Assembly (NCBI RefSeq): GCF_002999335.1
Contig: NW_020312048.1
Coordinates: forward strand, 310,001 to 374,000
Direction: 5' to 3'
Source of the DNA: Cyclospora cayetanensis
Lineage: Eukaryota; Apicomplexa; Conoidasida; Eucoccidiorida; Eimeriidae
Length of the DNA stretch: 64,000 nucleotides
Position numbers and translations under genes: made by a program. Below, one piece after another: positions 26,033-38,360 of the stretch (its first letter is position 1; every line of letters starts with the position of its first letter). The notes under the pieces are model-generated. The model made no database searches, was not told where the DNA came from, and saw only the letters and a program-made list of their open reading frames with translations.

Positions 26033-26893
26033 CCGCTCCCAACCCTCTCGTAATCCACATCAGAGTTCCACTGTCTTCGAGTGACCCCGAGAAAGCCACC
26101 GCAAGAATCGAACCAACTTAGTTGTGGCCGTCTCTACATGTGGGCAGCCAGTCCCTCGTTGGGCAGCAAACCCCGCAGGCGGATGTCTTAGGCATAGCTT
26201 CCTTAGGCTCTCGGGCGCATCGGCCTGCGCTTCTCAGTAACAGGTGTTTCTACTGCGTTCTAAGCTGTTAGTTGCGTGTGGCTGAGTGGAAGGCCGCTCG
26301 CCCTTCTGTTCTGCGTTGAAGGAATTGCATGGGCACAGCTGGTCACTGAAAGCTAGGCACTCCCCCAGTCTAGAATGAGGCTTTTGCGTGAGGCACACCT
26401 ATGGGTCTCAACGTGCTACAGAGGCAGAGTGTCAGCAGTACGACGCTGGCGCCGTTTCACTAGATTTTACTCGAAGTCGATCCAGGTGTACAGCCTTTCA
26501 TCACTGCCAAGTGAAAACAGCGGCTGTGCAGCCATCACGTGCAGACGACTCTTGCAACCAGGGCAATGCACTTTGAGGCTCTGGCGGGTACTCCCGCTTC
26601 AATAAGTTCGGCCTCAGTTCTAGCTACAGAGAAGACGGCATCAAATTGGCCATCCACGAGGTGCCAACAATTGGGCAAGAACACAGTTTCATCGTGCCGC
26701 AGCGGCGGCAGTCTCATTATCGCCATTCCCCAGTGTTCCCGTCAAGCTAAAATCATGCAGCAAGCGGATATATATATGCGTCGAGGCTCCTAAAAGCTGC
26801 TGGATAACGTATTATATGCTCTAGGAAGTACAAGTTTAAAGGCTTCCCGAAGGCCTACCTGCACAAAGCGCTTCGTTACACTGTTCTCAGCTA
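26033..26893. other. Convergent intergenic region between PMS and the TTC14-like gene
   Basis: Holds the 3' UTRs of both genes. No coding frame is supported. Confidence 0.4.
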
Positions 26894-29800
26894 TCAGAGT
26901 CGCTGTGCTTTCGCTTCCGCTTGCCTGCGAATACACGCGCTCCGAGGGTAACGGCAAGACAGCTTTTGCACCGTCTTGTGTGGCAGTGCTAAATCTGCAG
27001 AGCCTCAATAGGAAGCAGAATGAATGGCAAAAAATTATAAGGGGCTTACTTTTCGAGCTTTTCTTGTCACTCTTATTCGACTTTTCCTTGCTCCTGTTGC
27101 TCGAGTGGGATGATGAAGGCTGTGATATCTGCTGCTGCAGGCGAAGTTGCTCTATGCGCTTCTTCTCCAAGATTTGGCGCTCCATTTTTTGACTGTGCTG
27201 CAGCTGTTTCTGCATCAACTCGGCTCGGCGCTTCTGCTGCTGCAGGTGTAAGAGGTGCTGACGCTGCTGCTCCTGCTGGCTGCGAATCCGGTCCACTGCG
27301 CTGCTGGTTCCTAGCAGAGATGAGGCTCCCCTTCCCATCCCCGATGCAGCGGCCTGCTCCAGGATCGCATTCGCCGCAGCTGCTGCACTCGTCAGTGCAT
27401 TTCTCGAGACGGAGCGTGATGCGGAGCCAGGAGTTCTCCGAATGATCGTTGTAGCCCTACTGGCACGGAGTTCATGCAGGCGTGCATGCTCGGGAGACTT
27501 GCATTGTTTCCTATCTGGGGACGGTGTTTTGTCGCGATCGCCGGACGCGGCAGGCTTCCCCTGCTATGGCAACCACAACGCACTACACAACAGTCGTATG
27601 AAGAGACTCAGCGTGTCCAGTGCGCGAGGGCTTTAAAACTGAGCACCACAAATGCCACTCCGGACTGTTGGAGTGAGAAAGATCGTGCATGCCGCGAACA
27701 AACTGCGCTCGCCCCGTCTGCACGCTCCACCCTCGCTGCTCCGCTCAACTATGCCCGCTGCGTTCGGCGCTCATGGTACTCATATTTTTACCTCTTTGCC
27801 CTCCATTCGCTCAGCCACAATTGCACGGTATTTCGCAGCGTTCTTGTTGGCGGGTTCCAAAGCAAGGGCGGCGTCTAAATCTGCCGCGGCTTTCTCATAG
27901 TCCAGCTGCGACGCAAATTACATCAGAAGACACACAGGAGTGTCTTTCACCTTGCGGGAGCACTCTTCCCGTCGGTCAGTTCAAAGGCCTCTCCACAACG
28001 TCGTGTGTCGCCTTCAGCTCCCCCCTCTTCGAACAAGCCCTCCGACTCAGAGCGGTAAAACGAAATCGTCTGGCAAGATATCAGCAGCGCCTCCCTTCAC
28101 CCACCTTGTTGGCATACGCAGCCCCCCTGGCAATAAGCGCATCGGCATAATTCGGCTGAAGCTGCAGGGCAGAGTCGTATAGCTGGAGGGCTTGATCGAG
28201 GTAGCCGCGCCTCGCGCACGCCACGCCGGCTTTGAGCCTGCGTTTCGCCCAGTCGGCACCCTGCTCCTGAGCCAAAAGTCTCCCAATACTGCAGCAGCGA
28301 TGGGCAAGCAGCAAGCACAGACATTTCACGAGTATCATGCTGCGTGTTCGACTCCATCTGGCTGCAGGGTGCCTCTAATGAAGGAAGCGCAGGCTCACTC
28401 ACCCTCCTGCTCGCACTGCAGGGTTCCTCTCGGCCCTCGCAAGCGCACACCGTATTGCTTCACACGGCGATGCAGCATTGAGAAGCGACATGAAACAGCC
28501 ATCGCCGAGCCGCCTCAAGGCAGCCTCCCAAGCCTCTGCCTCTGTATACACGAGCACCATGTTGCCATCATTCGTTGCACGCTTCCTGCCCCCACTGGCA
28601 CCTTTCGGAGGGTTGCTATCGGCAACCGACACTTTCGCTTGCGGAGCAAGAGCCATCCCCAGTAGATGGAGAGCGGAAAAGGCGTGAAGGCGCCGGTGTG
28701 TTGCAACTGGATTCATGAAGGCACCACTGGAGCGCAACATGTACGGCAAACGACTCTGCAACAACCCGGAGCCGCCATCCCACCAACGCAGCGGCTCCCT
28801 CGACTCTGCCTTTGAAGGCATCTGCAGCGCGTGAATCTGCTCAAAGTCCGCCTCCTCGGGCTGCGGATGAGCAGCGTCGTAAGGCAATGCTGCTGAAAAT
28901 CCTGGCGAAAAGGAGCAGCACACGGCACGAAAACCGTGGGGCGAAAGGCCTCCCAACTTTGCATGAGTGCGCACAACACAAATGCGCTACCCGGCTAGCG
29001 CAAATGCAGCGCCAGAACAACTCAAAAGCAACAGGAAAGCAGCGAACAGGAGGATGAACGAGCCTAAAATGCCAGCGAAGAGCTCCGTCAGCGCTTCACG
29101 TCATGCAGCAAGCACAACAAAAAGCCGATCATAAAGTCACGCATACCCAAAGGTTCTTGGAGAAGCTCCACAAGCGTTGGGTTGCCCTGGAGGTCCTCGG
29201 GCAGTGCAACCGATGCCTCGACGTGGGCGTGAGCTGCGTTAAGTGTTGTCTCATCCAACAAAGGCTGGTGCTGCTGCTTTGCAAGGCGCTCGACGACTCC
29301 ACCATTGCTGCTGCGCTGAAAGCCTCCCGCAAGGGTCGCACAGCTCCCTGCAGGTGCTGCGCGGCGCTTCAGGCAGACACGCACCGATGTACCAGCGCAA
29401 ACGAATCGGCCGCAGCAGCCGCTCGCCTGCCCGCCAACAAACTGAATGCATGCGCAGCAGGAGAGGCCAACGGAAAGGACCAGAGTAAGTGCCACGCAGA
29501 CACAGCTGCACTTCCTGCAAGGGCAAGGACTCATGGTGAAGGGGAGAACGGAGCCTGAACGCTCGAAGGGGCCTTGGATGCATTGATATACTTGTACAAG
29601 TTACCTCATAGCGGGGGATAGAGGCGACTGGTAGGGCTGCATAGAGCCCGCTGCTGCCGATGTCAACTTCTGCTCTCAGCAGACGCCTCTTGAGGTAATC
29701 GGCTCCCTCGTGGGTGCCCGTCGGTGTGCCCCTCGCAGGCGCGCAAGCCGCCCCTCTTCCCGCTGTCTGGTTGGGAGTCGTGGACGTTTCTTCCTGCTTT

Positions 29801-32246
29801 TCTTCCTGGGAAGCACTTGCCTCCGGATAAACCTCCACTCCCACGAGGCGTAGCAGCATGAGATCTCGCTCCCTGTCACACCGCACGACCCACCCCCGCA
29901 CCACTGCATGCGGCAAACACAGAGCATCCATAAACTCTCGACGTCCCCGACGGCCTGCGACAACCCGCCGCGACAGCTGCGCAGTCCACACACGAACCGC
30001 AACGCAACGCACTGCGTGTCACAATGCTGCGCCTAAATATTCTTGAATACCTCGTGCTCCTGGGAGATCGACAAGCGCCACCGAATACTACCGACAGCAC
30101 GCTACATGACAAACCCCTTGGCCCAGTACCGATGCAATCGGACAAGTGCTAAAGCCTCGAGCCTCAAGCTTCAGCTGCACCTCTTCGAGAGGCGTGCGGC
30201 GACGGCGCGACGCCTGGGCTCCGCCGTCACTCATCTGCATCCTACAGGAGTATCAAGGCTACCCTCAACTCTCTCGTGCGGTAGTGTTTAGAGCCCTAGA
30301 TCCAATCCGTCCACCCACGATTGACCTGGAGGCTAATCCAGCACCAACAACCTGAAGCTCCTAAGAGTGCAGGCCTCACAAAGACTTACAGTGCGGTCCT
30401 TACGAACTGTGTCAATCACGAAGCAGCCCTCTACGAGGTCATCCCCCTGCAGCAGCCTGAGCAGCTCCAGCTGGTGGCTTGCGCTTACGCCGCTTTCCAG
30501 CAGCAGCCGACGCCACATGCGGCCCGCGCAGCACCCAAGGGAGAACCAAGCGGCATCTGGGAAGGAGGCGTTGACATGAGGCAGATCTTCACGCACTTCC
30601 CAGCTCCCCTTCCTTTCAGACAGCTTGTGCAACCTGTTGCGGCGTTCTCGAAGCTGCAACAAGGACGGCGGCGGACAAGCTGTGTTGCGGTACGGAAACA
30701 GCGGCATATGCGACCCTCGATCATGGAACGACAGAGGCTTGTAAGGCTTCACGTGGTGGTATTTTAGCTGCTGCGGCTCCTGCTGCTGCTGCTGGTTCCA
30801 CCGGTGCTGCTGGTGCCACTGTGGATACATGCGCCGAAGCATGGTGAGCTTTTCACCGAACTTCTTGGAAATTTCGTTGCAGTGCGCCTCCACTGCGGCA
30901 AGGGCAGCGAAGATGCCACCGCACTCCACCTGCGGGGGGGTCTCCTCGTCGGCTACTGCAGGAACCGCTGCTCGAGAAGCCGCTGTCAAGGAGTCAGAAT
31001 GTAGCGCTGGAAGAGTATCCGCAGGAGTTGAGGGGTTCGTATCGTTGGCTGCCTCCTGGCTTGCCGCCTCTAGAGCCCGCGCCTCTTGCATCTTGGGGTA
31101 GGCGAAAACGGCGGGGGAGAGGGAGGCGCCGAGAGAGTGCTGCATCTTTTCCAGTATTCCACTGGTGTCGAGCTGCATGTAGACACAAAACACAGGCATG
31201 ACCTGCTTGGCGTTTTAGCAAGCCAAAACTGCTGCTCATACCCTAAAGCGCGCTTCTGGTAACGCCTTCAGCAAAGCCACCAGGCCACATATATTTCTCG
31301 GCGTCGATTTCGCACTCTTAGAAAGCGGCCCACAGCAAAATCGGTGCAGTTCATTGAATCGCACAAGCCGAGTGGGATGCACAAGGGACAAAAAAGACGT
31401 GTGCATGCACAGGCAGAAAGACGGAAGTGCGTGCCTCACCGTGTCGATGATGGCATCCAGCTCCTTATCGAGGGCAGCCGCGAAGATCTCCCAGTTGCAC
31501 CCCGCACCAGCTTCATTGGCAGCATTCGAGGGGACTGCATTTTCACTGCGATTAAAAACGCCATTAGGACTGCCATCGTTGCCATGTACTGGTCCCCTTG
31601 GGGGGGCATGCCTGTCGCAGCACGAAGAAGCAAGAGCCGCTACATTCGTTGAAAACAGGGAAAATGGATCAGCTTCTTCTCGCTTCTGCTGATCAGGGGA
31701 CAAGGAATCCTCCTGCATAAGCATTCGCAGCACCTCTCGCCGTTGCCTCTGCTGCAGCTGCCCCACCCCGCCGCCAAATGTGCAACTGCGGGCATCTGCG
31801 CAGATGCACGGAGCCCGCTCGACAAAGCGAAAAGACTCAGCAATTCGTTGAAGACTTGAAGACGTGCATGCAGCGTTTATAACCTGCCGAAAGGGAAGTC
31901 CGCTGGAGCTCTCATCTGGCGTGCTTGCCGCGATATCCCCCGCTACTCCTGAATGCGCGGTTTGCCCTTGCTGCCCAGGCCGCCTTATGAGATGCTGACG
32001 TTGATGAGGCAACCCCTCAGTATCCAGTTGATCTATCGACGGAGACTGAGAACACAGCCCCTCAGACGCATCCGACTCAGTGGCGGCGTCGGAAGGACCT
32101 CGAGAGCCACCGCGCAACACCAAACCATCAGCTGCAGCGGCAGCCGCAGCTGCGGCAATAGCGGCAGCCGCTGCCCCATCTTCTTCTCTACTAGGAAAGG
32201 GGGATGCTTCACTTTCAAGCACGGAGGGCCTCTCCGCCTCCCCCAT
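26894..32246 (-). CDS. TTC14-like protein (S1-like fold plus TPRs, Lys/Gln-rich tail)
   Basis: Resembles metazoan TTC14, a probable RNA-associated nuclear protein of unclear role. Supported exons: 32246-31440, 31172-30390, then approximate exons between 30234 and about 29580, then one ending at 29147, then 28901-28403, 28288-28105, 27905-27792, 27563-27050 and 26994-26894. Junctions from 29147 onward are phase-consistent. The exon ending at 30390 has GDDLVEGCFVIDTVRKD, like the start of TTC14's S1 domain. The exons meeting at 29147/28901 give LLQEPLGFSAALP. TPR helices start WAKRRLKAGVACARRGYLDQ, with ADALIARGAAYANK, then YEKAAADLDAALALEPANKN and a KYRAIV block. The C-terminal 200 residues are Gln/Lys/Ser-rich coiled coil ending in a basic tail. 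The N-terminal 270 residues are low complexity with an Ala run. The middle (30234-29150), including the rest of the S1 domain, is unresolved. Start is the ATG at 32246, but an upstream exon is possible. Confidence 0.72.
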
Positions 32247-33110
32247 TGCTGCGTGCCCGCCTGCTTGGCACGGCGCTCCCGGTGTCTCTCTAAGCTAAAA
32301 GATAGGCGCAATGCGCATTCCGAAGGCACGGAAGATATCCAAGTTGAGAGCGAATTTGCTCGGAGAAAGCGTTGTCGCCTAGAGAAAAGCGGCGACATTA
32401 CAATACGGGCTCGTGGCCGAGTAGCGACATCGCCTGCGCCGCTTTCTTCAGGCGATCCCAACCCCCCTCCAGACAAACAACAGAGAGCTCTTGAAACTAG
32501 TGTTCACTCGAAGCAAAATGCAGAAACGAAAAAAAAATCTCGAGGAAGGTGAGCCAGTTGCCCAACACTGGACCGAGAAGCATGCAAATTCAGCCAATGC
32601 AGTAAAATGCGGCCGTGCGCCGGCAGCGCCAATATAAGGGCACCTCTGAAATTAGCTCTTCAGATTCAAAAGACAAGCAATGGCTTTACACATTCCTAAT
32701 AATGTACCATCGGCCGCTGATCGCCGTCTGTGTGACCACGGCGTCTGCATGCGGACTTTGTGGAGCCCCAACACCATAAAACCTTCGTATGCTTCGCTGC
32801 TAACTCAAACTCCATATAAAGCAACTTTACTTAGAGAATGAGTTTCTCCAGCCCTTCTGTGTGCCCCCCTTATACGCCTCGAGCTTTCTGGTTGCCTTTG
32901 CTTAACCTGCGCAGCGCCTCTTCTTTGGTAGCTTTGTGTTTTTTCGTTTCTTTTGCTCTCATGCCACGAGCTCGTTTCTTTAGTGCCACCCTCCTCTAGA
33001 GCGGCGTGCCCCTTCTGTCTTTCTGTGCTTGACGTGCATCACCCCATGACGGTGGCACAGAGGAGCGTTTCCACTCTCGTTGGAGATGCCCATCGCAACC
33101 TCCCTAGAAA
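32247..33110. promoter_or_regulatory. Divergent intergenic region between the TTC14-like and HIBCH-like genes
   Basis: Lies between two divergent start regions and so should hold both promoters. The plus-strand open frame from 32953 has no ATG at its first codon and no motif. Pyrimidine-rich stretches occur around 32850-33010. Confidence 0.35.
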
Positions 33111-36100
33111 ATGGCTGCCCTTGAGCTGTGCTGCTTCTCGACAGGCTCTTTGGCTGTGCCTCCAGACGCCGTTGAGGAGCTGTCGACGGAATTCAGCGCT
33201 AGATGCGTATGTGTCCTCCAGAGGCTTCGCAACAGCCATTTCTCGTAGCAGCGGTTCTCGCTGCCAAGATCAGCGAGATGATGCATGCACACCTGCAGAA
33301 GGAGAATCACCCCCTCAGAAACGCGTTCATGCATTAACGGCGTGCCGCGCAGCCTCAGCAAGTGGTAAAGCCGTGTCTAGCACGGCCACCGTTGCATGTA
33401 GAGGTACTTCCAGGAAAGCTGTATGTCACAGCTCCACTGCCTCTTGTATCTATCGGCAAAAACATGGCATTTTCACAGGTGCAACACAGCTGCACGCCTC
33501 CCCACAGGAGTATTGTGGACAGCTCTACATGCGCCTCCACCGGCGCTACGTGAGGACTGGCTTCTTCCGCAGTGACCACGAATTCATTGATCCTGAAACC
33601 GTTTTGGTGCGTTGCCTACCAGCTGTGAAGTGGATTTTGCCCCTTCTTCTTTCCGTGCTTGTTGGCTCCCTATAAAGACGATGATAAGGGAGTTTGTAAT
33701 TTGCAGCACCCACGGCTCTGAGCGCTTCTCCCGACATTTTCGTCGGCAGCTTGTTTGTATGTTGCTGGGAACTGGAAGGACATATAACCCACTTGGATCT
33801 TTGTGCAATCGCCTGCAGTTTGCCGAATCTTCGGAAGAGTGGCGGCATGCTGATGGGGGAGGCGCCCTGACGGAAGCCGTCCTGGAGAGGTCCAACGTTG
33901 GTATGGGCTTGTGCATCCTCAACAGGTACTAAGACTCCCTCAGTTCCGGCTACTCTTTATTCGAAGATTTTTGAACCCCTACAGCGTAGCTGCCTCATAG
34001 AGTCGCCCCTTGTGTCCTTTGCCCAGTGTTCCAACTGGTAAATCCCGTAGCTGCCGTTTTGAATGCCTGACACTCTCGCTCTAATGCAGCGGTCCCTCGG
34101 CGCATGCAGCCCTTGTTGGAATACATTTCTGTGTCTGGCAGAGGAAAGCTAGACAGCGAAACCGTCTTTGGGCTGTATCGGCGCCTGCGTGACTTGGAGG
34201 TGAACTCCCTAAAGAGGTTTTGCTGCCTAAGCAGCCGCAGGCGAAGTCTTTTTTCCGCTGGGCTCTGCTTGTCAGGTATGCTTTGGACCTCTTTCTTTCT
34301 CGATATGTAAATGCCTTGCCCATAAGTGGTGATGTCGCTCGAAGAGTTGAAATCGGATCTTGGGGTTCATGCATATGCTTCGTCACAGAGCTTCTGGCCT
34401 TCGCTGAAACCGCACAGACGCGTGGTGGGATCCTCCCAGCTTCTGCTTTGTGGCTTCTCCAGAATGCACTCGAGTTGCATTCCGCTGTCCACTCATACAG
34501 CAAGCCTCTCGTGAGCTTGCTAAACGGACGCGCAGGTGCGTGAACCTTCTTACCCGCTTTCATTGGTGGATTCCAGATAGTGCCGTGAAGCTGTGCGAGT
34601 TTCGTAGCCACTGGCCCATCCATTTCCAGCTGCTTGAACCCCAGCGATGCCCTTCACTCCTCCTCAATAGACGCGTCTTTTGAAATGGGCACCCGTATGT
34701 TGCAGAGGGAGAGGGCGCAGCCCTTTGCTTCCTCTCCAATCGCAGCGCGGCCTACAAGCACTCGGTTTTTTCGTGTGACACGACATGTGAGTGGCGGATG
34801 AGCTATCCTTGTGTCGAAGCAGTAGAATCCCGTTGTCTGCAGCATCCGGAGCCTCGTGTTTGCCCTTCATACATGTCAATGTCTGGGCAGAACGTGTCTC
34901 CTTGTTCCTTGTCTTCGCCGCAGCGATGGGCTTCATCCCCACGATGGGTATGACCTTCGCTCTCGGCCGTCTCCGAGGTTCTTTGGGCGCTTTCCTGGCG
35001 CTAACTGGCCACGAACTGACTGCTCAGGATCTAGTGTGCGCTATATACATATATATACATATATACTCGCCGAAGCCCTCGACATATGGAGCGCTGAATT
35101 GCACCTGTACCGCCCCTGCGCTGGTTTACGCATCTGTACACCTGTCGAAGGGTCGGCCTGGATATCGATTGCTGTATCCAATGTATATATTCCATGAAGG
35201 TCTCCTTAGTGATGCTGCGTGCCACTTGCCTCGTGTTAAATTGCTACACTCAGGTGGTCGGGTCTATGCAAATATTGGGTGACACCAGAAGCGCTGCACT
35301 TCATGGAAATGACGGCAGAGGTGAGTTGGTTTCAAAATACAAAGCTTGTGGTCCAGAGAGGGCTGCCGGCTCGGTCATGCTGTAGTACGCATAAGCAGAA
35401 GGTCCTAAATGCGTTCCCGACGCCAGGCTGTTGTTTTCTCACTAGAGTGCACACACAGTTGCCGCCAACTGCGTTCAAAGGTCCCTATGCAACCATAAAT
35501 TCTGGCATTATGTGGTGTGTTCTCAATACAGAAGCAGCTGGAAGTATCAGAACAAGACGCGAAGGCTCTTCTTGAAGAACATTTTCTTCTTCCCCCGAGT
35601 GAGCCCTTGGGGTGGACTTACACCGACGGTTGTGCTCATTTGCAAGAGGGGGTGGCTTTGTTCCGGTTCCCGTCAGGCGCCCCTACGTCCATTATTAGCG
35701 CGATGAGTAGCTCTCCGTATGCTGCCACATGCTGTGGCTGTGCTGCTGTGGGTGCTTTGCACGTCTCTTTTCGGCGAAGTAACTGCATGCGTCTTCGCCT
35801 GAGAGAAGCTGTAACTCAACTTGACCGGGGTAATGGAATGAGGGGCTAGACTGTCTTATGTGCTCACGCACCAACATTTGATTTTTTGCCACTCAGGCAC
35901 GTACTCTCTGGATCTTTGGGAGGAAATTATTGACGAACACCTGCACCATTCCACAGTACGCGGTTCTCGGATGTCTGTACACTCTGCGCCCTTCGCTAGT
36001 CGTGCAGAGAGCCTCTGTCAAGGATCCGGCAGATAAAGGAGCACAACATCAATGGGTACAGGGCTTTGCAGGATGCATTGTTGTCTGTGCAGCTTGAAGA

Positions 36101-37584
36101 GGTGTTAGACGCTCTGGACGCAACTGGCAGAGGAATGCGCCCCTTGCGAGGCTTCCCTGCGCCTGTGCCGGCACAACGAATTGCGTCCTGGGCCAGGGCT
36201 GTTGCTGCACGCATCCGGCAGCGGTCTCCACTTGCGTGCAAGGTGAGTGGCAATGTTGCAGTAAAGACTGTGAACTCAAGTACGGGAAAACAGCTCGAGT
36301 TTACTTGCCTTTCAACTTAGACCTCACATTCCTCTTTTCATTTCACCTATATGCCTGGCTTCGCAAGCGGTTGATATTGTAACGAGCATGCCAGTACATG
36401 GGAGAGCTCACTTCATTGGAACGCCTGCCGAGCCTGAAGGCGCTGGAGTGGAGGTTCGTCAACTCTGGAGGCTACCAGGGCATTCTCTGGATCAGATTCG
36501 ACAGCTTTTCCTTTGACATATCAATGTTCATTCAGCTAACGCTGGAGTTGCTGCGGAGGCAGAAAATCCTGCAATCGGAAATTCTTGAGGATGCCAACAT
36601 AAGCCCCCATGAGTGGCGCAAGTGAGGCCATGGATCCTAAACTCATTTTTGGTTTAACTCATAGGTGACGATCGCTGTGTTACTAGGCATTTTGCATGCC
36701 CAAAAGGCGTTATGGAATTGCTTTGCCTGCTGCTTGGTTTCCTTCTGCCGGATCAGAATCAAACGCCTAGAAGCTGTCCTCCCGAGCAACGTGCAGGATG
36801 ACAGCATGAAGCAAATCCTCGAAGCAGTAGACGATCAGCTGCTCGTAAATGCTCTGGAGAATGAATTGCGGGTGGCAGTCCGGCTAATTTGTGTACGTAC
36901 CACAGTCCCACTGGATGCGGGTGTCAGCCCTCTGATTGGCTGCTCCATGATGGCACTGGGTTAAGATGGATTTTACGGTCCCTCTCGTATGTTTTCTGTG
37001 GATAGACATTACGAGGGAGGAATCAATTGGCAATGATTCACTATTTTGTTCTGCTGTTTTTAGTCTAGCAAGGATCTAGTTGAGGGCCTCCGTTCACGGC
37101 TCCTAGAAGAAACCCCAAACGTTTATTCACCTCCAACATGGGCAGACGTGAGCTCCAATCTTGTGCTGCTGTGACAGCCTGCCGTGCAGGCGGCCATATT
37201 AAGCGTAGGCGCTTGTCTTATCGCACGTTGGGGTATCTCTAGACCCAAGCAGCAATTTTTTGGCGTTCTGTGGTTTGCGTTTAGGCTGCAAATGTTCCTC
37301 TCGAGCCATTCTTCGCACCGCTGCCTGCACCTTGCTCAGCGGCCAGGAATTCTGTCCCATCTTCTGGAAAAATAGCTGTTTGCCAGGATCCATTCAACTT
37401 GTTCACGTGCTCAGATTTCGTAGCTGAGGAGCGCACTTTGTTTCCCTTTTCTGCACACCCTCTGGTGGGCCGGATGACTCCCGGTGGTGCGGGTGCCGGG
37501 TTGAGTGAACGACAACAGGCGCGTCTAAGTGCCCGTTGGAGCTGGGACTTGTTTCGTGACGTGGTAAATCAGGAAGGCTTCTAG
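33111..37584 (+). CDS. 3-hydroxyisobutyryl-CoA hydrolase-like protein (crotonase superfamily)
   Basis: HIBCH hydrolyses 3-hydroxyisobutyryl-CoA in mitochondrial valine breakdown. Core exons: 33819-33925, a possible 11-nt exon 34027-34037, 34090-34275, 34389-34535, 34706-34786, 34924-35035, 35254-35320, one from 35532, then less certain ones (about 35900-35960, 36020-36240, 36400-36960, 37060-37150), and a last exon from about 37410 to the TAG at 37584. Blocks in family order: GMGLCILN (for ITLNRP), SLFSAG (for KAFCAGGD), LLQNALELHSAVHSYSKPLV, LLNGRA, MGFIPTMGMTFALGRLRG, FLALTGHELTAQDLVWSG, KQLEVSEQDAKALLEEHF, SVQLEEVLDAL, a WARAVAARIRQRSPLAC block, LENELRVAVR and LVEGLRSRLLEE. The usual GGD after SAG and the PDVG motif are altered, so activity is uncertain. 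Proposed 5' exons 33111-33206, 33359-33478 and 33508-33606 are phase-consistent, but they require a 29-nt intron and have no known motif. Confidence 0.75.
35042..35066. repeat. TA-rich microsatellite in a HIBCH-like intron
   Basis: An imperfect TATATAC/ATATAT run lies just after the donor at 35035/35036. Confidence 0.85.
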
Positions 37585-37737
37585 TGTTCCAGCCTGCGAT
37601 TGAACACGGCTTTTTTGACCCATTTTTTGAATGACTGGCATCTCGCCGTCCATGCAGCCCACTGCACCACAAGGGCAAAAAGCTATTCTGGAACCTTCTT
37701 CGCGAAACGGCGATACGGCTTTGTGCGAATGTCGTGA

Positions 37738-38360
37738 GTGTAGGGGGCTAAGCTACACTCAGATTTTCTCTATGTTCGTTATATTTAAAAAGTCGGGAAT
37801 TGACTAATTGATTTGTCTTTTGGTATATCTTCTTTATTGCAGAGTGCTTTCTTTCCGACACAAGAGTACGCGGTGTTGTAATCGTATGCGCTAGCAGGTG
37901 TGCGCTGCTATCTGTGCTTGCTTGGAGTGCTCGAGTTGTGTAGCTTCGTGCACCCTAAATGTCTGTCTCCCCTGATGTTGGACCTCAAAGGGGCGTGGGC
38001 AGAAGAAGGCCAGCGGTTTAAACTGCGAAACACCCAATAAGTGCCTATCATGTTCGCTTCGAATGTGGAGCTAGGCACCTCCTTGCGGAGACGTTGGATA
38101 GCGGCACATCTTTTTTGCACTACGTCGTTCAGTGCAGCTGTTCCTAACTAACTTATTCGTCATGGACGCAGTGGGATGTCAGGTTTCTCTACAACAGCTG
38201 CCTGGTCTTGATCAACCCATTTAATAACTCAACACAATGATATTTTTGAAACAGCAGCTTGGAAAAAAACACTACCTAGCAATGAAAGTAGAGTGCTGCA
38301 CCTGTTGAGGCGGGTGACGCTCTTTTCGCATGCCGATGTGAACGCAGTTGCTCCACTGCC
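37738..38360 (+). repeat. LTR-like repeat, copy 2 (apparently solo)
   Basis: Begins with GTGTAGGGGGCTAAGCTACAC, the diverged partner of the inverted repeat at 15731. It then shares TATATCTTCTTTATTGCAGAGT (near 37831), AGGGGCGTGGGCAGAAGAAGG (near 37989), an AATAAGTGCCTATCATGTTCG block (near 38037), TGGACGCAGTGGGATGTCAGG (near 38163) and TTTTCGCATGCCGATGTGAAC (near 38323) with the copies at 46 and/or 60 kb. No coding remnant is recognised 3' of it. Confidence 0.6.

Noticed and set aside
29088..30145. Long overlapping minus-strand frames within the TTC14-like gene
   Set aside because: Several frames are open at once because of high GC; none shows a complete S1 domain, so no single frame is claimed.
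32953..33675. 241-codon plus-strand open frame
   Set aside because: Its first codon is not ATG and the N-terminal half has no motif; the 3' part is used instead as a possible exon of the HIBCH-like gene.
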